A stretch of DNA of 64,000 bases from Herbihabitans rhizosphaerae (GTDB taxonomy: Bacteria; Actinomycetota; Actinomycetes; Mycobacteriales; Pseudonocardiaceae): positions 276,415 through 340,414 of the forward strand of contig NZ_SGWQ01000007.1 in NCBI RefSeq assembly GCF_004216555.1, read 5' to 3'. The translations under genes and the position numbers were made by a program. The notes under the pieces are model-generated. The model was not told the origin of the DNA. It did not search any database and saw only the letters and a program-made list of their open reading frames with translations. Shown here in pieces: positions 23,263 to 32,552 of the stretch; the stretch's first letter is position 1, and each line of letters opens with the position of its first letter.

Positions 23263-24284
23263 TGCAGCGAAGATCGTTCGGGCGAGCCGTGCTCGCGGTG
23301 GTGGCGGGCCTGGTACTGGCGTCGTGCAGCGGTGGCACCGCCACCTCGGGCAACCAGAGCGCGGGCCAGGCCCCACCCGCGCAGGCCGACGGCGGCCGCA
23401 CCTTTCCGGTGAAGGTCACCCACAAGTACGGCACCACCGAGGTGCGCAAGGCCGACAAGATCGTCACCCTCGGCCTGTCCGACCACGAGATCGTGCTCGC
23501 ACTCGGTGCCAAGCCGGTCGGCGTCGTCGACTGGTTCAAGGAGCGCCCGTTCGGGAAGTTCCCGTGGCAGAAGGCGAAGTGGGGCGACACCGAGCCGCAG
23601 ATCGTCGGCGAGCGCGACGACTACAACATGGAACGGATCATCGCGCTGCAGCCGGACCTGATCATCGCGCAGTACAGCGGGATGAAGAAGGAGCAGTACG
23701 ACGCGCTGTCGCGCCTCTTCCCGGTGGTGGCGCAACCGGTCGGGTACGCCGACTATGCCGCGCCGTGGCAGGAGATGACCCGCGTGGTCGGCCGCGCGAT
23801 GGCCAAGTCCGACCAGGCCGAAGCGCTGATCAAGGGTATCGACGACCGGTATGCCGCGGTGCGCGAGCGGAACCCGAAGTTCGGGCAGAAGACGATCGTC
23901 GTCGGCGACAGCTTCCAGCCGGGCGCCTACGCCGCGTTCGCCGCGCACGACCCGAAGGCCGGGTTCATGGTCGAACTGGGCTTCAAGACGCCGCCGCGGA
24001 TCGCCGCCGCGCCCAAGGAGCAGAACGTGGTCGAGGTCGGCTCCGAGGGGCTGGGCCTGTTCGAGGCCGACGTCGCCGTGTGGCTCACCTCGTCGGAGGA
24101 CGCCGTGCGGCGCACCCAGTCGGATCCGTTGTACCGCAAGCTGAAAGTGGCGACCGAGGGCCGTGATCTGTTCATCCCGTACGAGACCCCGCCGATCGGC
24201 GCGGCGTTGTCCTTCGGCACCGTGCTGAGCATCCCGTACGCCATCGACAACGCGGTGCCGCTGCTGGCCAAGGCTGTCAAATAG
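23262..24284 (+). CDS. Iron-siderophore ABC transporter substrate-binding lipoprotein
   Basis: 340 residues with a lipoprotein signal: MQRRSFGRAVLAVVAGLVLASCSGG, lipobox LASC with the lipidated Cys near residue 24. The mature part is a FepB/FhuD-type binding protein, seen in KIVTLGLSDHEIVLALGAKPVG, ERIIALQPDLIIAQYSGM and the closing GTVLSIPYAIDN. It captures ferric siderophore outside the membrane and delivers it to the permeases encoded next, 3 bp downstream. Regulation by iron is indicated by the operator that overlaps its start codon. Confidence 0.92.
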   Translation: MQRRSFGRAVLAVVAGLVLASCSGGTATSGNQSAGQAPPAQADGGRTFPVKVTHKYGTTEVRKADKIVTLGLSDHEIVLALGAKPVGVVDWFKERPFGKFPWQKAKWGDTEPQIVGERDDYNMERIIALQPDLIIAQYSGMKKEQYDALSRLFPVVAQPVGYADYAAPWQEMTRVVGRAMAKSDQAEALIKGIDDRYAAVRERNPKFGQKTIVVGDSFQPGAYAAFAAHDPKAGFMVELGFKTPPRIAAAPKEQNVVEVGSEGLGLFEADVAVWLTSSEDAVRRTQSDPLYRKLKVATEGRDLFIPYETPPIGAALSFGTVLSIPYAIDNAVPLLAKAVK

Positions 24285-24286
24285 GG

Positions 24287-25282
24287 ATGATCCGCACAGC
24301 ACGTGTCGCGGGACTCGTCGCGGCGCTCGGGGTTCTGGCCGTCGCGGTGGTGCTGTCACTGTGGCTCGGCTCGACCGACATCGCGTTCGGCGACGCGCTC
24401 GCCGTGCTCTGGCGCGACGACGGGTCGACCGACGCGGTGACCATCCGGCAGGTGCGCGCGCCGCGTGCGGCACTGGCGATCCTGGTCGGCATCGCGTTGG
24501 GGCTCTCCGGTGCGGTGATGCAGGCGCTGACCCGCAATCCGTTGGCGGAACCCGGTTTGCTCGGCGTGACGATGGGTTCCTCGACGGCCGTCGTGGTGGC
24601 CATCGGGTTCTTCGGCCTGTCCGGTGTGCTCGCGCACGTGTGGTTCGCGATCATCGGCGCCGCGCTGGCCGCGACCGTGGTGTACCTGCTCGGCGCCACC
24701 GGCCGGTCGATCGTCACGCCGGACCGGATCGTGCTCGCCGGCGCCGCGGTGACCGCCGTCCTGCTCGCGTTCAACTCGGCCGTGCTGCTGCTGGACCCGT
24801 TGGCGTTCAACGAGTTCCGCTTCTGGAACGTGGGATCGCTGGCCGGCCGGCGGGCCGACGTGCTGGCGGTGGTCGCGCCGTTCGTGCTCGCCGGCACCGT
24901 GCTCACCCTCGCGTTGGCGCACGCGCTGAACGCGCTGGCACTGGGCGAGGACGCCGGGCGCGGGCTCGGGGCCAACGTGACGCTGGTGCGGGTGCTGGCG
25001 GCGATCGCGCTCACCGTGCTGTGCGGCGCGGCGACCGCGGCGGCCGGGCCGATCGTGTTCGTCGGGCTGGCGGTGCCGCACGTGGCGCGCATGATCGCCG
25101 GGCCGGACCAGCGGTGGGTGATGGCGTACTCGGTGGTGCTCGGGCCGATCCTGATGCTGGTCGGCGACGTGATCGGCCGCGTGATCATCGCACCGCGGGA
25201 GATGCAGGTCGGCATCGTGATCGCGTTCATCGGCGCACCGGTGTTCCTGGCGCTGTGCCTGCGCAGCAAGGTGAGCCTGTGA
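24287..25282 (+). CDS. Iron-siderophore ABC transporter permease (FecCD family), first subunit
   Basis: 331 residues with about nine or ten membrane segments. Family motifs include QVRAPRAALAILVGIALGLS, GAVMQALTRNPLAEPGLLG and the coupling region AGPIVFVGLAVPHVARMI. ATG 24287 lies 3 bp after the binding-protein gene. It forms half of the channel for ferric-siderophore import; the other half is encoded by the next gene, which overlaps its stop. Confidence 0.93.
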   Translation: MIRTARVAGLVAALGVLAVAVVLSLWLGSTDIAFGDALAVLWRDDGSTDAVTIRQVRAPRAALAILVGIALGLSGAVMQALTRNPLAEPGLLGVTMGSSTAVVVAIGFFGLSGVLAHVWFAIIGAALAATVVYLLGATGRSIVTPDRIVLAGAAVTAVLLAFNSAVLLLDPLAFNEFRFWNVGSLAGRRADVLAVVAPFVLAGTVLTLALAHALNALALGEDAGRGLGANVTLVRVLAAIALTVLCGAATAAAGPIVFVGLAVPHVARMIAGPDQRWVMAYSVVLGPILMLVGDVIGRVIIAPREMQVGIVIAFIGAPVFLALCLRSKVSL

Positions 25283-26277
25283 AGGCCCTGCGCGCCCGGC
25301 CGGTGGCGGTCGGCGCGCTTCTGGCGGTCGTGATCGTGTGCGTCGGGGTATACGCGCTGACCTCCGGCGAGGTGCGGCTGTCCGTACCGGACGTGCTGGA
25401 CTCCTTGCTGGGCAACGGAAATCCGGTGTCCGACACAGTGGTGCTCCGACTGCGGCTGCCCCGTGTGCTGACCGCGATCCTGGTCGGTGCGGCGCTCGCG
25501 GTGAGCGGTGCGGTGATGCAGAGCCTGACCCGCAACGTGCTCGGCAGCCCCGACTTCCTCGGCATCGTGTACGGCGCGACCACCGGTGCGCTGATCACGA
25601 TCATCTGGATCGGCGGCACGCTCGCGGAGATCTCGTTCGGCGCGTTCGTCGGCGGGATGGCCACCGCAATGCTGATGTACGTGCTGCTGTACCGGCGCGG
25701 GCTGCACGGCTTCCGGTTGGTACTGGTCGGCGTGGGGCTCTCGGCGATGCTGGTCGCGTTCAACCAGTACCTGATCACCCGCGCGGTGCTCTATGAGGCG
25801 CTGGCGGCACAGGCCTGGATGACCGGCAGCCTCAACCTGCGCGGCTGGAACGACGTGCTGGCCATGGGTGTGGTGCTCGCCGTGTTGCTTCCGGCTGCGC
25901 TGCTCGGTGCCCGCGCGCTGGGCGCGCTGGAGCTCGGCGAGGAGATGGCGGCCGGTCTCGGCGTACCGGTGCGGGCCGCACGTGCCGCGTTCCTGGCGAT
26001 CAGCGTGGCGCTGGCCGCGGTGGCCACGGCGGTGACCGGGCCGATCGTGTTCGTCGCGCTCATCGCACCGCAGGTGGCACGCAGGCTGACCGGTTCGCAG
26101 GGGCCCGGATTGCTGCCGGCCGCGCTGCTGGGCGCAACGTTGCTTCTCGCCGGCGATGTTGCGGTGCAACGACTGTTCCCCACATCGCAACTTCCGGTCG
26201 GAATCGCAACGTCGATGGTGGGCGGGCTCTACTTGGCCTGGTTGTTGTCGTCGGAGTGGCGCCAGCGCTCCCGGTAG
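25279..26277 (+). CDS. Iron-siderophore ABC transporter permease (FecCD family), second subunit
   Basis: 332 residues from GTG 25279, overlapping the previous stop by 4 nt (GTGA). Motifs parallel the first permease: RLPRVLTAILVGAALAVS, GAVMQSLTRNVLGSPDFLGI and TGPIVFVALIAPQVARRL. About nine membrane segments. The operon ends here with no FepC-type ATPase, so the energising subunit must be encoded elsewhere. The last 49 bp overlap the 3' end of the convergent DUF5313 gene, an unusual but plausible arrangement in this GC-rich genome. Confidence 0.92.
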   Translation: MKALRARPVAVGALLAVVIVCVGVYALTSGEVRLSVPDVLDSLLGNGNPVSDTVVLRLRLPRVLTAILVGAALAVSGAVMQSLTRNVLGSPDFLGIVYGATTGALITIIWIGGTLAEISFGAFVGGMATAMLMYVLLYRRGLHGFRLVLVGVGLSAMLVAFNQYLITRAVLYEALAAQAWMTGSLNLRGWNDVLAMGVVLAVLLPAALLGARALGALELGEEMAAGLGVPVRAARAAFLAISVALAAVATAVTGPIVFVALIAPQVARRLTGSQGPGLLPAALLGATLLLAGDVAVQRLFPTSQLPVGIATSMVGGLYLAWLLSSEWRQRSR

Positions 26278-26651
26278 CGCTTGGCCCGGCCGGCATTGGC
26301 ATCGGCGTCGAGCGCGCGCCGCACGGCGGTGCCGTGGCCCTGCGGGTAGCCGTTCTTGGCCAGCCGGTGGTCGACGCTCTCCACCGCGTACGCGGCCGTG
26401 AACCGCAGGCTCACCAGCAGCCCGAGCAGCACCGAGCCGAGCGCGATCGGCCACGCCCCGCCGATCAGCACGAGTATCGCCAGCAACGCGCCGAGCACCG
26501 GTGCGATCTGGACGAACCCGCGCAGGAATACCCTGGCCAGCCAGGTGCGGCAGGTGCCGTCGAAGAGCACCCACTCGCGATACCTCGGCGGCAGTGTGCC
26601 GGCGTACTGGTACCAGAGCCAGCGCACCGGGTCGGGACGCTTGTGCGACAA
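26229..26651 (-). CDS. DUF5313-like small membrane protein
   Basis: 140 residues from a TTG start at 26651 (MSHKRPDPVRWLWYQYAGTL), 5 bp after the stop of the upstream gene. RWLWYQYAGTLPPRYREWVL and the FDGTCRTWLARVF block resemble the conserved N-terminus of DUF5313 proteins of actinomycetes. Two hydrophobic segments (about 42-62 and 65-85) follow, then a polar tail. The function of the family is unknown. No ATG or GTG fits this N-terminus, which is why TTG was chosen. It is probably co-transcribed with the deazaflavin oxidoreductase gene. Confidence 0.72.
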   Translation of the reverse strand: MSHKRPDPVRWLWYQYAGTLPPRYREWVLFDGTCRTWLARVFLRGFVQIAPVLGALLAILVLIGGAWPIALGSVLLGLLVSLRFTAAYAVESVDHRLAKNGYPQGHGTAVRRALDADANAGRAKRYRERWRHSDDNNQAK

Positions 26652-26656
26652 CGGTT

Positions 26657-27175
26657 TCAGCGTTGCTCGGGGTCGAGCCGGAACACCCGGATCTCGCGCG
26701 TGGTGCGTTCGCGGTACACGTCGTATGCCTTGGCACGCTTGACGAACTCGGCGAACACCCGGTCCCGCTCCTCGCCGTCGAGCAACGTCGCGCGTACCGG
26801 GATCTCCTTGCCGGCAAGGGTGACGACGGCCTCCGGGTCGGCCAGCAGATTGCCGGTCCACGCCGGGTGGTGCTGCTGCCCGAAGTTGCTGCCCACCACG
26901 TACGCGCGATTGCCCTCGCGGTAGTGCAGCAGCGGCTGCCGGCGCGGCAGGCCGGACTTGCGGCCGGTCGTGGTGAGCAGCAACGTCGGCGCGCTGAACG
27001 CGCCGAGAATCCCGTACTTGCCCTTGCTGCGCTCCAGCAGCTTGCGGTCCACCGGCGTGAGCGTCCTGATCAGCCAGGAACCGGGCTTGGTCGCACCGAA
27101 CGCGGCCGCCGCCCTGGCGACCGGGTTGTCCGTGGTGCCCCACCGGACCTCGGGAAACGCGGGTTCGTCAGCCAT
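26657..27175 (-). CDS. Deazaflavin (F420)-dependent nitroreductase-family oxidoreductase (Ddn-like, DUF385)
   Basis: 172 residues from ATG 27175, preceded by AGAGG. TLLLTTTGRKSGLPRRQPL and the later NLLADPEAVVTLAGKEIPVRA are the typical blocks of the Ddn/DUF385 split-barrel family, which binds the cofactor F420 and reduces quinones, nitro compounds or other acceptors. The N-terminal helix is compatible with peripheral membrane contact. It lies between the AgpS-like flavoprotein (10 bp upstream) and the DUF5313 gene in one operon. Confidence 0.85.
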   Translation of the reverse strand: MADEPAFPEVRWGTTDNPVARAAAAFGATKPGSWLIRTLTPVDRKLLERSKGKYGILGAFSAPTLLLTTTGRKSGLPRRQPLLHYREGNRAYVVGSNFGQQHHPAWTGNLLADPEAVVTLAGKEIPVRATLLDGEERDRVFAEFVKRAKAYDVYRERTTREIRVFRLDPEQR

Positions 27176-27185
27176 CGTGAGCCTC

Positions 27186-28763
27186 TCAGATGAGTACACC
27201 GGGATTGAGGATTCCGTTGGGGTCCAAGGCGTTCTTCGCCGCACGCAGCGCCGCCGCGAACGGTTCGGGGCGCTGCCGGTCGTAGGTGGGACGGTGGTCG
27301 CGGCCGACCGCGTGGTGATGGGTGACCGTGGCGCGGTGCTTCAAGAGGGTTTCGCTCGCCGCGGCCTTGATCTCGTCCCACATGGACAGTTCCGCGCCGG
27401 GCCGGCCGGGGGCGATCACGGTGAAGTAGGGAGCCGCGCCGTCCGGATACACGTGGGTGAACCGGCAGTTGAGCACGCCGTCCGCGCCGCAGATCTCGCG
27501 GACCGCGGCGCCCACCTCGGTGCGCACCGCGGTGATCAGCGCGCCGATCCGGTCCCAGGTCGTCGCGGTCTCGAACGTCTCCACGATCGCGCCCATCCGA
27601 GCAAGGCCGTCGCGTAGGTACGGCATCCGCAGGAACGCCGACCGCCACGCCTCCACGGCGTCCCCGGAGCCGGAGCCAGAACCGGCTCGGGCGGTGCCGC
27701 CGTGCTGACCGGCGATGTCCACGGCCAGCGCCAGCCGGTCGTCCACCGGACCGATCGAGGACTCGAAACCCAGTACCAGCACGGAGTTCCGGCCGTCGCC
27801 CGCACCGGAGAACATCGCCTCGCCCTGGTCCAGCAGCCGGCAGTTCGCCGGATGCAGCCCCGACTGCGCCACCGCGCGCGTCGCCTCCACGGCGGCGTCG
27901 AACGAGGAGAACGACACCGACGTGGACGCCTTGTGCGACGGGCGATCCTGCACGCGCATCCACGCCTCGGTGATCACCCCGAGAATGCCCTCGGACCCGA
28001 GGAACAGCCGATCCGGCGACGGGCCGGCACCCGACCCGGGCAGCCGGAACGACTCGCTCACGCCGGCCGGGGTGACCACCCGCAGCGACTCGACCAGGTC
28101 GTCGATGTGCGTGTACAGCGTGGCGTAGTGCCCGCCGGCGCGGGTGGCGAGCCAGCCGCCGAGCGTGGAGAACTCGAAGCTCTGCGGGAAGTGCCGCAGC
28201 GTCAGCCCGTGCGGGCGAAGCTGGTCCTCCAGTACCGGGCCGAGCGCGCCGGCCTGGATCCGCGCCGCACGGCTGACCTCGTCGATCTCCAGCACGCGAT
28301 CCATCCGGGTGAGGTCCAGTGACAGCACGCCCCGATGGTCGCCGCTGTGATCGCCGCCCCGGTATTCCACTCCGCCGACCACCGACGAGCCGCCGCCGTA
28401 CGGGATCACCGCCACGTTCGCCGAGCCGGCCCAGTCCACGACCGACACCAGCTCGGCCTCGGTGCGAGGGAGTGCCACCACGTCCGGCGCGGCGCGCACG
28501 TCGCCGCGCAACGCGCGCACCACGTCCCGGTACGCCTTGCCGTAGGTGTGCCCGGCGCGATGCTCGGGACCGGTCGAGCAGAACGGGCTCAGCGTCGCCG
28601 GAACGTCCACAGTGGACGGCGGGAGGTCGAGGTCGGCCACGTCCGGCACCGGCAGTGGCTCGTCGGCGAGGCCGGGCAGCATCGCCGCCATCGCGACGCA
28701 CTCTCCGTCCGGCACGGCCGCGTCCGTCCAGCCCCAACCCCACCACGATCGTGTGCGCTTCAC
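27186..28763 (-). CDS. FAD-binding oxidoreductase similar to alkyldihydroxyacetonephosphate synthase (AgpS-like)
   Basis: 525 residues from GTG 28763. The N-terminus KRTRSWWGWGW and the PCMH-type FAD domain (AVIPYGGGSSVVGGVEYRGG, about 118-137) match actinobacterial AgpS-like flavoproteins. The C-terminal domain ends with HRATVTHHHAVGRDHRP, containing the triple-His motif of alkylglycerone-phosphate synthases. In eukaryotes the family makes ether lipids; bacterial members are poorly defined and may act on lipids or hydroxy acids. It heads an operon with the F420-type oxidoreductase and DUF5313 genes. A GTCCACAGTGGAC palindrome lies in its 5' part (28605-28617). Confidence 0.85.
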   Translation of the reverse strand: MKRTRSWWGWGWTDAAVPDGECVAMAAMLPGLADEPLPVPDVADLDLPPSTVDVPATLSPFCSTGPEHRAGHTYGKAYRDVVRALRGDVRAAPDVVALPRTEAELVSVVDWAGSANVAVIPYGGGSSVVGGVEYRGGDHSGDHRGVLSLDLTRMDRVLEIDEVSRAARIQAGALGPVLEDQLRPHGLTLRHFPQSFEFSTLGGWLATRAGGHYATLYTHIDDLVESLRVVTPAGVSESFRLPGSGAGPSPDRLFLGSEGILGVITEAWMRVQDRPSHKASTSVSFSSFDAAVEATRAVAQSGLHPANCRLLDQGEAMFSGAGDGRNSVLVLGFESSIGPVDDRLALAVDIAGQHGGTARAGSGSGSGDAVEAWRSAFLRMPYLRDGLARMGAIVETFETATTWDRIGALITAVRTEVGAAVREICGADGVLNCRFTHVYPDGAAPYFTVIAPGRPGAELSMWDEIKAAASETLLKHRATVTHHHAVGRDHRPTYDRQRPEPFAAALRAAKNALDPNGILNPGVLI

Positions 28764-29084
28764 GCCAGCACGGTACCCAGAGAAGAGACCAGAGAAGAGA
28801 GAGGCGGCGGGGAGAGAGCTCGGGTGCGGTTGCTCATCTCCCCGCCGCTGGGCGGGCGCCCGCGACTCCGCGTCAGGAGTGACCCGCGCTGCCGGGGGTC
28901 GCGGTCATCGGCGCCACGGATCACTGTCCAACCTCGGCGGCCGCGAAACAACCGGGGTGCCACCCCGTAGGGATACGTATCTATTGCGCCTGTTCACGGG
29001 CTGATTGCGCCATCTGGCTGGCGTTGCTTCCTCCCGCCGCGCACACGTGCTTAATGTGCCCGGAGCAGCTCAAAGGGAGTACTG
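28764..29084. other. Divergent intergenic region with hairpin and short direct repeat
   Basis: 321 bp between the AgpS-like gene and the second LAL gene. It contains a direct repeat CCAGAGAAGAGA (from about 28777) and a 12-bp stem, GCGGCGGGGAGA (28804-28815) with TCTCCCCGCCGC (28837-28848), in the leader of the minus-strand gene. The LAL gene has an AAAGGGAG Shine-Dalgarno just before its ATG. I see no further gene. Confidence 0.55.
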
Positions 29085-31976
29085 ATGGCGCACGGCAACG
29101 GGACCGGTTCCCGGTTCTCGACGGCCTCGGTCTGGCGGCCCACGACGGATGTGGTGGGGCGAGCCGACGAGCTTGCCGCTCTGCTGTCCACGGTGACCTC
29201 ACCTCCGGCGGTGGCGTTCGTCGCGGGCGAGGCCGGGATGGGCAAGACCAGACTGCTGCGCGCCGCCGTCGACACGCACTGGAACGGCAACCGGTGGACG
29301 GCGATGGGCTTCTGCCACGCCGGCACGGCGCCGTTCCGCTACGGCCCGGTGCTCGACTGTCTGCGTTCGGTCGGCCCGAGGATCGCCGGTGCCATGCTGA
29401 ACCCGGTCACCGGCGCGCTGCGGCCGTACCTGCCGGAGATCGCCGAGATCCTGCCGCCGGACCCGCCGAGGTTGGACGACGGCAACGCGGCCCGGCACCG
29501 GCTGTTCCGTGCCGTGCGCGAGGTGCTGGTCGCGGTGGGCCCGAGCGTGCTGGTGCTCGACGACGTGCAGTGGATCGACGACGACACCCGCGACCTGCTG
29601 CGCTTCCTGCTCGCGGATCCGCCGTCGGGGCTCGCGCTGGTGCTGGCGTACCGGCCGGAGGAGCTGTCCGACGGCGGCCCGCTCGGCGCGACCGTGTCGC
29701 CGGGGCCGGCCACCACGATGCTGCGGCTGGACCTGCGGCCGCTGGACGTGGACGGCGTTCGCGCGCTGATCACCGAGGCGGCACCGGACGCGGCCGCGCC
29801 GGGCGAGTACGTGGCCGCGGTGCACCGCCACTCGGCCGGGATTCCCGTGGTGGCAACGGAGATCACGCATTCGGTGCTGGCCGCCGGCCTGCCGTCCAAG
29901 CCGTCGTCGGTGACGATCGTGCCGGTGCCACGGTCGGTCGCGGAGAGCACCGTGCGCCTGCTCGCCGAGTTGGACGACGACGCGGTGGCGATCGTGATGG
30001 CCGCGGCGGTGGTCGACGAGCCGGCGACGGCCGATCTGCTCACCCAGGTCGCCGCGCTGGACACGATGCGGGCGCGGCCGGCGCTGGTGTCTGCGTTGCG
30101 CGGCAACGTGTTGGTGCGGCTCGGCGCGAATCGCTACGGGTTCCGGCACGCGATGGCGCGGCGCGCGGCTTACGAGCGGCTGACCGGACCGGAGGCCGAG
30201 GACCTGCACGTGCGGGCGCTGCGAGCGTTGCGCAAGCGCCGGCCGGTGCCGTACGTGCGGCTGGCCGAGCACGCCAGGTGTGCGGGTCGGCTTGCCGACT
30301 GGGTGGCCTACGCCGAGGCGGCGGCGGACGCGGCGGCGGCGTCCGGGGACGCGGAGAGCGCGGTCGGGATCCTCGGCCGGTTGCTCGCCGAGCCGGACCT
30401 GCAACCGTCCGATGTGGACCGGATCGCGCCGAAGTACGCGCGGGTCGCGGTGTCCGGGCTGGATCAGCACGACGTCACCGATTTACTGGCCAAGTTGATG
30501 GCCGATCACCGGCTGTCCGACGAGGTGCGCGGCGAGATCCGGCTCAGTCTCGGGTTGTTGCTGCTGCGCCAGGAGGACGGTCTGGAGGCCGGGCGCACCG
30601 AGCTGGAGCTGGCGGTCAGCGAGCTGCGCGGGCGGCCCGAGATCGCGGCGCGCGGGATGACCGTGTTGGCCGAGCCGTACATCGGGTTGTTGCCGGTGGA
30701 GGAGAGCCTGCGGTGGATGCGGCGCAGCGAGGAGGTGCTCGACGCGTGTTCTGATCGCCTGATGCGGCTGACGCTGCTGGCGAACGTGATCGCGAACCGG
30801 GCGCACACCGGGGACACGGCGGCGCACGAGATGGTGCACATGCTGCCGGACCGGGTGACCTGCGCGCGGGAGCAGCGCGAGTTGGCGCGGGCGCACTGCA
30901 ACCTGGCGGACGCGTGGTCCTGGCTCGGGCACTACGAGCGGGCGCGCACCCAGTTGGCCAACGGGCTGCGGCTGGCCGAGGACTGCGATGCCCGGTACAT
31001 CGTGAGCGTCGGTGTGACGACCGAGCTGCGGCTGGACTGGCACGCGGGTGACTGGACCCGGTTGGCCGCGCGGGCGCAGGGGTTCCTGGAGTCACACTCG
31101 GAGTTGTTGCCGGTCACCTCGGAGTTGTCGCTGGTGCTCGCGTTGCTGGCGGTGGCGCGCGGTGAGTGGGACGACGCGACGCGGTACTTCGAGCAGACCG
31201 GCCTGCGCACGCCGGCCAACGCGATCACGCCGGTGGTGATCTCCGCGAGTGCCGGGATGGTGCGCATGATGTTGTCCCGCGATGATCCGGATGGTGCCGT
31301 CGCGGAGGCGGCGCACGGCCTGGACGTGTTGCGCGGCAAGGGAATCTGGGCGTGGGGCGGCACGCTGGTGCCGGCCACGGTGGCCGCGTACTGCCGGGCG
31401 GGCCGGGTCGAGGAAGCGGAGTCGCTGCTCGGTGAGTTGCGGTCCGGGATCGACGGGAGCGACGCGCCGCTGGTGCGCGCGAGCCTGCCCGCGTGCGAGG
31501 GCGACATCGCGGCCGCGCATGGTGCGCTGGCCGAGGCGGTGGAGCGGTATGACGCCGCGTACACGGCGCACACCGGTCTGTCGCAGCCGTACGAGGCGGC
31601 GTTGCATTCGGAGAGCGCGGCACGGTGCCGGCTGCGACTGAACGAGGCGTCGGCCACGGAGTTGCTGACCGGCGTGGCGGACACGTTCGACCGGCTGGGT
31701 GCGACCAGGGACGCGGCGCGCTGCCGGCACCTGCTGCGCGGCAACGGGTCGGTGACACCGTCGCGGCGGGGGCGGCGTGGGTATGGGAACGAGTTGTCGC
31801 CGCGTGAGCGGGACGTGGCGCGGCTGCTGGCGGGGAACCTGACCAACCGGGAGATCGGGGATGTGCTGTTCCTGTCCAAGCGGACGGTCGAGCAGCACGT
31901 CGCGAATGTCCTGCGCAAGCTGGGGAAATCGTCGCGCTCCGAGCTGGTCGGAAGCGATGTGGTCGAGCGGCTGTAG
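29085..31976 (+). CDS. Large ATP-binding LuxR-type regulator (LAL family), second copy
   Basis: 963 residues. Walker A GEAGMGKT (48-55), Walker B VLVLDDVQWIDD (about 158-169) and the ATPase extension LALVLAYRPEEL are typical of LAL/MalT-like regulators. Central TPR-like repeats are followed by a C-terminal LuxR HTH: LSPRERDVARLLAGNLTNRE to KRTVEQHVANVLRKLGK. One in-frame TTA codon lies at 30483. It is not closely similar to the first LAL regulator but has the same architecture. Two tiny genes follow 109 bp downstream on the same strand. LAL regulators commonly act on secondary metabolite or sugar genes; none is adjacent here. Confidence 0.93.
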   Translation: MAHGNGTGSRFSTASVWRPTTDVVGRADELAALLSTVTSPPAVAFVAGEAGMGKTRLLRAAVDTHWNGNRWTAMGFCHAGTAPFRYGPVLDCLRSVGPRIAGAMLNPVTGALRPYLPEIAEILPPDPPRLDDGNAARHRLFRAVREVLVAVGPSVLVLDDVQWIDDDTRDLLRFLLADPPSGLALVLAYRPEELSDGGPLGATVSPGPATTMLRLDLRPLDVDGVRALITEAAPDAAAPGEYVAAVHRHSAGIPVVATEITHSVLAAGLPSKPSSVTIVPVPRSVAESTVRLLAELDDDAVAIVMAAAVVDEPATADLLTQVAALDTMRARPALVSALRGNVLVRLGANRYGFRHAMARRAAYERLTGPEAEDLHVRALRALRKRRPVPYVRLAEHARCAGRLADWVAYAEAAADAAAASGDAESAVGILGRLLAEPDLQPSDVDRIAPKYARVAVSGLDQHDVTDLLAKLMADHRLSDEVRGEIRLSLGLLLLRQEDGLEAGRTELELAVSELRGRPEIAARGMTVLAEPYIGLLPVEESLRWMRRSEEVLDACSDRLMRLTLLANVIANRAHTGDTAAHEMVHMLPDRVTCAREQRELARAHCNLADAWSWLGHYERARTQLANGLRLAEDCDARYIVSVGVTTELRLDWHAGDWTRLAARAQGFLESHSELLPVTSELSLVLALLAVARGEWDDATRYFEQTGLRTPANAITPVVISASAGMVRMMLSRDDPDGAVAEAAHGLDVLRGKGIWAWGGTLVPATVAAYCRAGRVEEAESLLGELRSGIDGSDAPLVRASLPACEGDIAAAHGALAEAVERYDAAYTAHTGLSQPYEAALHSESAARCRLRLNEASATELLTGVADTFDRLGATRDAARCRHLLRGNGSVTPSRRGRRGYGNELSPRERDVARLLAGNLTNREIGDVLFLSKRTVEQHVANVLRKLGKSSRSELVGSDVVERL

Positions 31977-32085
31977 AAGATTTCCAAGATTTTTCGGCAC
32001 TTGATGTCGAGATGGCGTGTTCCGGTTCGACGTAGTGGTGAGGCCGACGGAACGGCCCGCACCGCAGGACCGGAAGGAGAGAGCA

Positions 32086-32343
32086 ATGAACACCACGACC
32101 GCGACAGTGACCACGCTGCCGACCCCGTTGACCAACCGGGACCGCGCGGTGCTGCGGGCCGTCGCCGCTGGACGTTGTGAGATGGCCGCCGTCGGCGGAT
32201 CGCTGATGGTGGACGGGTTGTGCTGCTGTGACCAGTTCGCCGGTACGCGGCTGAGCACAGCGGGCCTGATCGCCTGTGCCGGACACGGATCCCGGACTGT
32301 GACGCTGACCGCGTCCGGTGCGGCGCTGCTGGAGGTGGCGTGA
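32086..32343 (+). CDS. Small protein of unknown function with a CCC motif
   Basis: 85 residues from ATG 32086, with a strong Shine-Dalgarno GGAAGGAGA. The core LTNRDRAVLRAVAAGRCEMA suggests a short helical, possibly wHTH-like fold, and GLCCCDQFAGTRL holds three consecutive cysteines that could bind a metal or be redox-active. The following gene starts within its stop (GTGA). It is conserved in style with small proteins found next to sigma-factor-associated DUF7455 proteins in actinomycetes, but I cannot name a family. Confidence 0.7.
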   Translation: MNTTTATVTTLPTPLTNRDRAVLRAVAAGRCEMAAVGGSLMVDGLCCCDQFAGTRLSTAGLIACAGHGSRTVTLTASGAALLEVA

Positions 32344-32552
32344 TGACCACGACGGCGGCGTTGACGAGGTTGGACCGTTGTGACGGGTGTTCGGCAGCGG
32401 CCGCGCACCTGGTGGTTCTGCCCGAGGGAGAGCTGATGTTCTGCGGGCACCACGCGCGCAAGCACGGCGCTCGGCTGAGGGAGCTGGGCGCGATCGTCAT
32501 ACCGGAAGGGTCAGCAGTAGATCCGACAACCGCGATCGAGGAGGGGCCGTAG
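32340..32552 (+). CDS. DUF7455-like small zinc-ribbon-type protein
   Basis: 70 residues, GTG 32340 overlapping the previous stop by 4 nt. LDRCDGCSAAAAHLVVLPEG and ELMFCGHHARKHGARL provide two Cys and a Cys-His-His cluster that resembles a small zinc-binding fold, as in the DUF7455 family of actinomycetes. The role of the family is unknown. Its last 42 bp overlap the 3' end of the convergent leucine-rich-repeat gene. Confidence 0.78.
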   Translation: MMTTTAALTRLDRCDGCSAAAAHLVVLPEGELMFCGHHARKHGARLRELGAIVIPEGSAVDPTTAIEEGP

